In this document: positions 21,449-24,426 of the stretch, piece after piece
Layout: the number at the start of each line of letters is the position of its first letter
Position numbering within the stretch: position 1 is the stretch's first letter
NCBI GenBank assembly: GCA_035701115.1
Contig: DASSOA010000130.1
Location: 1-24,426 of the forward strand
DNA: 24,426 nucleotides
Origin: DASSKW01 sp035701115
GTDB lineage: Bacteria > Pseudomonadota > Gammaproteobacteria > Natronospirales > REEB76
Direction of reading: 5' to 3'
Program-made: the position numbers and the translations under genes
The notes under the pieces: generated by a model
The model's input: the letters and a program-made list of their open reading frames with translations, nothing else
What the model was told of the DNA's origin: nothing
The model's database searches: none

Positions 21449-22255
21449 TCAGGCCCAGGTCACTTTCTTTTCTGCCGGCGGATAATTCGGCTCGTGCATG
21501 CCCAGTTCGCGCGCCTTGCGTATCAGTCCCATGAGGTCCTGGTGCGCCAGATTGAACATGTCTTCCAGGCTGTTGATGATGAAATACGTGGTCTGGAAAA
21601 TGTCGATGCGATAGGGCGTGCGCAAGGCATCCACCGGATCGAACGGCTTGCGTACCGGCTTGTCGCTTTCAATCGCATACGGTGTTTCACCGAACGATGA
21701 CACGACGCCCGCACCGTAGGTTTTCAAGCCCTTATGTGTGTTTATTAATCCGAATTCGACAGTGAACCAGTACAGCCGCGCCAGCATCACATGATCTTTC
21801 TTGTCGGCCTTCGCGCCGGCTTTACCGTAGGTATGGGTGAACTCGGCAAAGCGCGGATCGGTAAGCAGGGGGGTGTGGCCGAAAATCTCGTGGAAGATGT
21901 CCGGCTCCTGCAGGTAGTCCATTTCCTCGCGGCTGCGGATGAAGGACGCGGCGGGAAATTTCTTATTGGCGAGCAGATCGAAAAACTGGTCGAACGGGAT
22001 CAGTGCCGGGACCGGCGCGACTTCCCAGCCGGTGTGCTGCCGCAGCACGGCGGAGACTTCCTCGCACTGGGGAATGCGGTCGGTCGGAAACTGCATCCGG
22101 TCGAGCGCGGCCAGGTAGTCGTCGCAGGCGTACTTCTCCACCAGCGGGCGCTGGCGGGTGATCAGGTCGTGCCAGACGCGGTGCTCGTCTTCCGTATAGT
22201 GGATGAAGCCGTTTGCGTCCGGGACCTTGGCGACGTACTTGGATGACTTGCCCAT
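21449..22255 (-). CDS. phhA: Phenylalanine 4-monooxygenase
   Basis: A 268-residue iron- and pterin-dependent hydroxylase that turns phenylalanine into tyrosine. The iron triad is His122 and His127 in DIFHEIFGHTPLL and Glu167 in WFTVEFGL. The pterin-side region GLKTYGAGVVSSFGETPYAIES and FQTTYFIINSLEDMF are conserved. It lacks the N-terminal ACT domain of animal enzymes, as bacterial ones do. GAGGAA sits very close to the ATG. In Pseudomonas this operon is activated by PhhR; I could not find a clear sigma-54 or TyrR-type site in 22256-22398. That gap holds only two small hairpins and a CATATATATG palindrome. Confidence 0.97.
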   Translation of the reverse strand: MGKSSKYVAKVPDANGFIHYTEDEHRVWHDLITRQRPLVEKYACDDYLAALDRMQFPTDRIPQCEEVSAVLRQHTGWEVAPVPALIPFDQFFDLLANKKFPAASFIRSREEMDYLQEPDIFHEIFGHTPLLTDPRFAEFTHTYGKAGAKADKKDHVMLARLYWFTVEFGLINTHKGLKTYGAGVVSSFGETPYAIESDKPVRKPFDPVDALRTPYRIDIFQTTYFIINSLEDMFNLAHQDLMGLIRKARELGMHEPNYPPAEKKVTWA

Positions 22256-22297
22256 TTCCTCGACCTTGTGCCGTGACCGCCTATTTTAACAGCTTCC

Positions 22298-22388
22298 CGG
22301 AACCCGCTCGGGCGTTCCGAAAGCCGGTCCCCTTCATATATATGTATTCGGGCTCGTGCCGCCGGGTTTGTTGCTGACCAGGGGTCAG
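22298..22388. repeat. Two small hairpins between ispG and phhA
   Basis: One hairpin pairs CGGAA (22298-22302) with TTCCG (22315-22319) around an inner CCC/GGG. The other is CTGACC-AGG-GGTCAG (22374-22388), 11 nt beyond the ispG stop on the minus strand. Neither has a U-run, so termination after ispG is uncertain. They may lie in the 5' leader of phhA. Confidence 0.35.
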
Positions 22389-22398
22389 GCTGAGTGAG

Positions 22399-23634
22399 TC
22401 AGGCGCGCGCAGGGTAGTGGGTGTGCACGTAATCGTCGACAATCTTCTGGAAATCTGCCGCGATCGTGTCGCCTTTGAGCGTGACGGTTTTTTGTCCATC
22501 CACGAACACCGGCGCGACGGGCCGCTCGCCGGTGCCCGGCAGGCTGATGCCGATGTTTGCATGCTTGCTCTCGCCGGGGCCGTTCACCACGCAGCCCATG
22601 ACGGCAACCTGCATGGTCTCGACCCCCACATAGGCTTTCTTCCATTCCGGCATCTGGTGGCGGATGTAGCTCTGGATGTCCTGGGCCAGCTGCTGGAACA
22701 CCGTGCTGGTGGTGCGGCCGCAACCGGGGCAGGCGGCCACCAGGGGCATGAAGGCCCTCAGGCCCATGGTCTGCAGGATTTCCTGGGCCACAATCACTTC
22801 GCGGGTGCGGTCGCCGCCGGGTTCGGGGGTGAGCGAGATGCGGATGGTGTCGCCGATGCCCTGCTGCAGCAGCACAGCGAGCGCGGCGGTCGAGGCGACG
22901 ATGCCCTTGCTGCCCATGCCGGCTTCGGTCAGACCGAGGTGTAGCGGGTAGTCGCAACGGGATGCCAGGCGGGAATAGACGTCAATCAGATCCTGAACGC
23001 CGCTCATCTTGCAGGACAGGATGATCTGGTCGTGACCGAGGCCCAGCGCTTCGGCACGCTCGGCGGACAGCAGTGCCGAGGCGACCATCGCTTCGTGCAG
23101 GATGTCCTTCGCGTCCCTGGGAGTCGCTGCCGACGCGTTCTCGTCCATCATCCGCGTCAAGAGAGCCTGATCCAGGCTGCCCCAGTTCACGCCGATGCGG
23201 ACCGGGCGGTCGTATTTGATGGCCACCTCGATCATGGTCGCGAACTGCGTGTCGTGTTTCTTGCCGTGGCCGACGTTGCCGGGATTGATGCGGTATTTGG
23301 CCAGCGCTTCGGCGCAGGCGGGATGGTTGGTCAGCAGCTTGTGACCGTTGTAATGGAAATCGCCGACCAGCGGCACGGAAATGTTCTGCGCATCCAGTTG
23401 TTCGCGGATGTGCGGCACCGCGGCGGCGGCTTCGTCGGTATTGACCGTCACACGCACCAGTTCGGAACCGGCGCGCGCCAGTTCCGCAACCTGTCGGGCC
23501 GTGGCGGCGATATCCGCCGTGTCGGTGTTGGTCATGGACTGCACCACGATGGGCGCGGAGCCGCCCACCCTCACGGTGCCGACCATCACGGCCACACTGT
23601 GACGGCGTTGTACTGGAGAAACTTTGCTGTTCAT
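22399..23634 (-). CDS. ispG: (E)-4-hydroxy-3-methylbut-2-enyl-diphosphate synthase
   Basis: A 411-residue [4Fe-4S] enzyme of the MEP isoprenoid pathway that makes HMBPP from MEcPP. It opens with VMVGTVRVGGSAPIVVQSMTNTDT, continues with RINPGNVG and RIGVNWGSLD, and has cluster ligands Cys302 and Cys305 (ACPGCGRT), Cys348 and Glu355 (GCVVNGPGE). It is about 40 residues longer than E. coli IspG, as in Xanthomonas and betaproteobacterial forms. I start at ATG 23634, giving MNSKVSPVQRRHSVAV; the frame stays open upstream through the divergent hydrolase gene, an artefact. No good ribosome site is visible. A TATCAT -10-like box lies in the 86-bp divergent gap. Confidence 0.96.
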   Translation of the reverse strand: MNSKVSPVQRRHSVAVMVGTVRVGGSAPIVVQSMTNTDTADIAATARQVAELARAGSELVRVTVNTDEAAAAVPHIREQLDAQNISVPLVGDFHYNGHKLLTNHPACAEALAKYRINPGNVGHGKKHDTQFATMIEVAIKYDRPVRIGVNWGSLDQALLTRMMDENASAATPRDAKDILHEAMVASALLSAERAEALGLGHDQIILSCKMSGVQDLIDVYSRLASRCDYPLHLGLTEAGMGSKGIVASTAALAVLLQQGIGDTIRISLTPEPGGDRTREVIVAQEILQTMGLRAFMPLVAACPGCGRTTSTVFQQLAQDIQSYIRHQMPEWKKAYVGVETMQVAVMGCVVNGPGESKHANIGISLPGTGERPVAPVFVDGQKTVTLKGDTIAADFQKIVDDYVHTHYPARA

Positions 23635-23720
23635 GGAAACCGGAAAAACGTCGGCCGGGTTGAAAAGCAAATGATAACGGATTCGCTCGCGCCGCGTCCG
23701 GCACTGGTCGCGGGCAGGCG

Positions 23721-24407
23721 ATGCTGGCAGACTCGGTGGCAAGTCACCCACCGCCGGATCTGATCGAGCAAATGCCCCCCGATTCCCGAGAAACCGTTGT
23801 TTTTGTCCATGGCCTGTATATGACGGGTCTTGAACTGGGGCTGTTGCGACTCCGTGTGGCGCAGGCCGGATTCGAGACCCATCAGTTTCATTACCACACC
23901 GTGCTGGAACCCGTGCGCGCCAATGCGCAGCGTCTTGCCGAATTTGTCGCCGGATTGGGGGCGAGCGCGTTGCACCTGGTGGGGCACAGTCTCGGCGGGC
24001 TGGTGATTCTGCGCATGTTCGAGTTGGGCGCAAAGGTTCCGCCGGGGCGCGTGGTGCTGATGGGCTCGCCGGTGCGCGGCAGCAGCGCCGCGCGCAGCCT
24101 CACGCAAAAGAACTGGGGCTGGCTGCTGGGGCAGAGTGGTCCGGGCGGACTCGCGGAAGAACACGATCCGGTCTGGAATCAACAGCGCGACTTGGGCGTA
24201 CTGATTGGAACTGCGGGTTCCGGTTTCAATTTACGGCGTCCCGAACTTCCAGAACCGCACGACGGTGTCGTCTCCGCCGCAGAAGCTCATTTGCCCGGTG
24301 CGACCGACCAGATTGCACTCGACGTGCATCACACCAGCATGTTGTTCCGGCCGGAGGTCGCGGAGCAGGTGACGTGCTTTTTGAAGAGGGGGAAATTTGA
24401 ACATTGA
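23721..24407 (+). CDS. Alpha/beta hydrolase (lipase/esterase-like)
   Basis: A 228-residue cytosolic-looking hydrolase with no signal peptide. The core starts with ETVVFVHGLYMTG, whose HG (residues 30-31) forms the oxyanion side. The nucleophile is Ser90 in LVGHSLGGLVILRMFELG. Asp181 (PEPHDGVVSAAEAHLPG) and His203 or His204 (DVHHTSML) complete a likely triad. The HxSML ending is typical of small lipase-like proteins related to PGAP1 and triacylglycerol lipases. The substrate is unknown. GGCAGG precedes ATG 23721; an alternative ATG at 23772 would remove a poorly conserved leader. It is divergent from ispG, and only 19 bp of window remain after its stop. Confidence 0.85.
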   Translation: MLADSVASHPPPDLIEQMPPDSRETVVFVHGLYMTGLELGLLRLRVAQAGFETHQFHYHTVLEPVRANAQRLAEFVAGLGASALHLVGHSLGGLVILRMFELGAKVPPGRVVLMGSPVRGSSAARSLTQKNWGWLLGQSGPGGLAEEHDPVWNQQRDLGVLIGTAGSGFNLRRPELPEPHDGVVSAAEAHLPGATDQIALDVHHTSMLFRPEVAEQVTCFLKRGKFEH

Positions 24408-24426
24408 TGGCTGCTTCTTGCCGGCA

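Noticed and set aside
23635..24033. N-terminal extension of ispG
   Set aside because: The open frame upstream of ATG 23634 overlaps the divergent alpha/beta hydrolase, which has a complete catalytic triad; no conserved IspG sequence precedes 23634.

Overview
The window reads as an ordinary chromosomal stretch of a fairly GC-rich gammaproteobacterium. Support comes from a Vfr-like Crp, an E. coli-type pyruvoyl SpeD, Coq7/UbiH/UbiI ubiquinone hydroxylases, a PhhA-PhhB pair, and the zapA / 6S RNA / fau arrangement divergent from ygfB-pepP-ubiH-ubiI. The gph-trpE, trpGDC, crp/vfr, speD, coq7 content resembles Pseudomonas. I cannot name the genus, and I see no prophage, insertion sequence, CRISPR array or defence island.

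Layout. 2-4457: end of gph, a possible Trp-rich leader peptide, then trpE-trpG-trpD-trpC with a palindromic repeat between trpG and trpD. 4469-7767: crp (minus) convergent with trpC; speD, a two-helix membrane protein and a GNAT acetyltransferase (plus); coq7 (minus). 7775-10237: a GlcF-like iron-sulfur protein (minus), a DUF481 outer membrane protein and a thioredoxin-like [2Fe-2S] ferredoxin (plus). 10324-11527: rplM-rpsI, a structured region holding a partial tRNA copy, tRNA-Gln(CUG), and a strong terminator. 11589-13687: porin (plus), then rpiA and a lysine-rich histone H1-like repeat protein (minus). 13859-15733: EVE protein, fau, 6S RNA, zapA and a TIGR02449-type coiled-coil gene (minus). 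15844-20259: ygfB, pepP, ubiH, ubiI (plus). 20361-23634: a methyltransferase, phhB, phhA and ispG (minus). 23721-24407: an alpha/beta hydrolase (plus).

Functional links. trpE/G/D/C cover the chorismate to indole-3-glycerol phosphate steps except TrpF, which with TrpA/B must lie elsewhere. Coq7, UbiH and UbiI are three of the aerobic ubiquinone ring hydroxylases. PhhA and PhhB form a phenylalanine-to-tyrosine module with pterin recycling. ZapA, its coiled-coil neighbour and 6S RNA form a growth-control cluster.

The least ordinary part is 11276-11412. It contains an exact 22-bp copy of the 5' end of tRNA-Gln, a long bulged hairpin, and two small hairpins that each show a CAGGGATG loop resembling CsrA/RsmA binding sites. 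Other points are a candidate trp leader peptide ending Trp-Arg-Trp-stop, and two genes (coq7 and the zapA partner) whose -10 boxes lie exactly 6 nt before the start codon, which suggests leaderless mRNAs.
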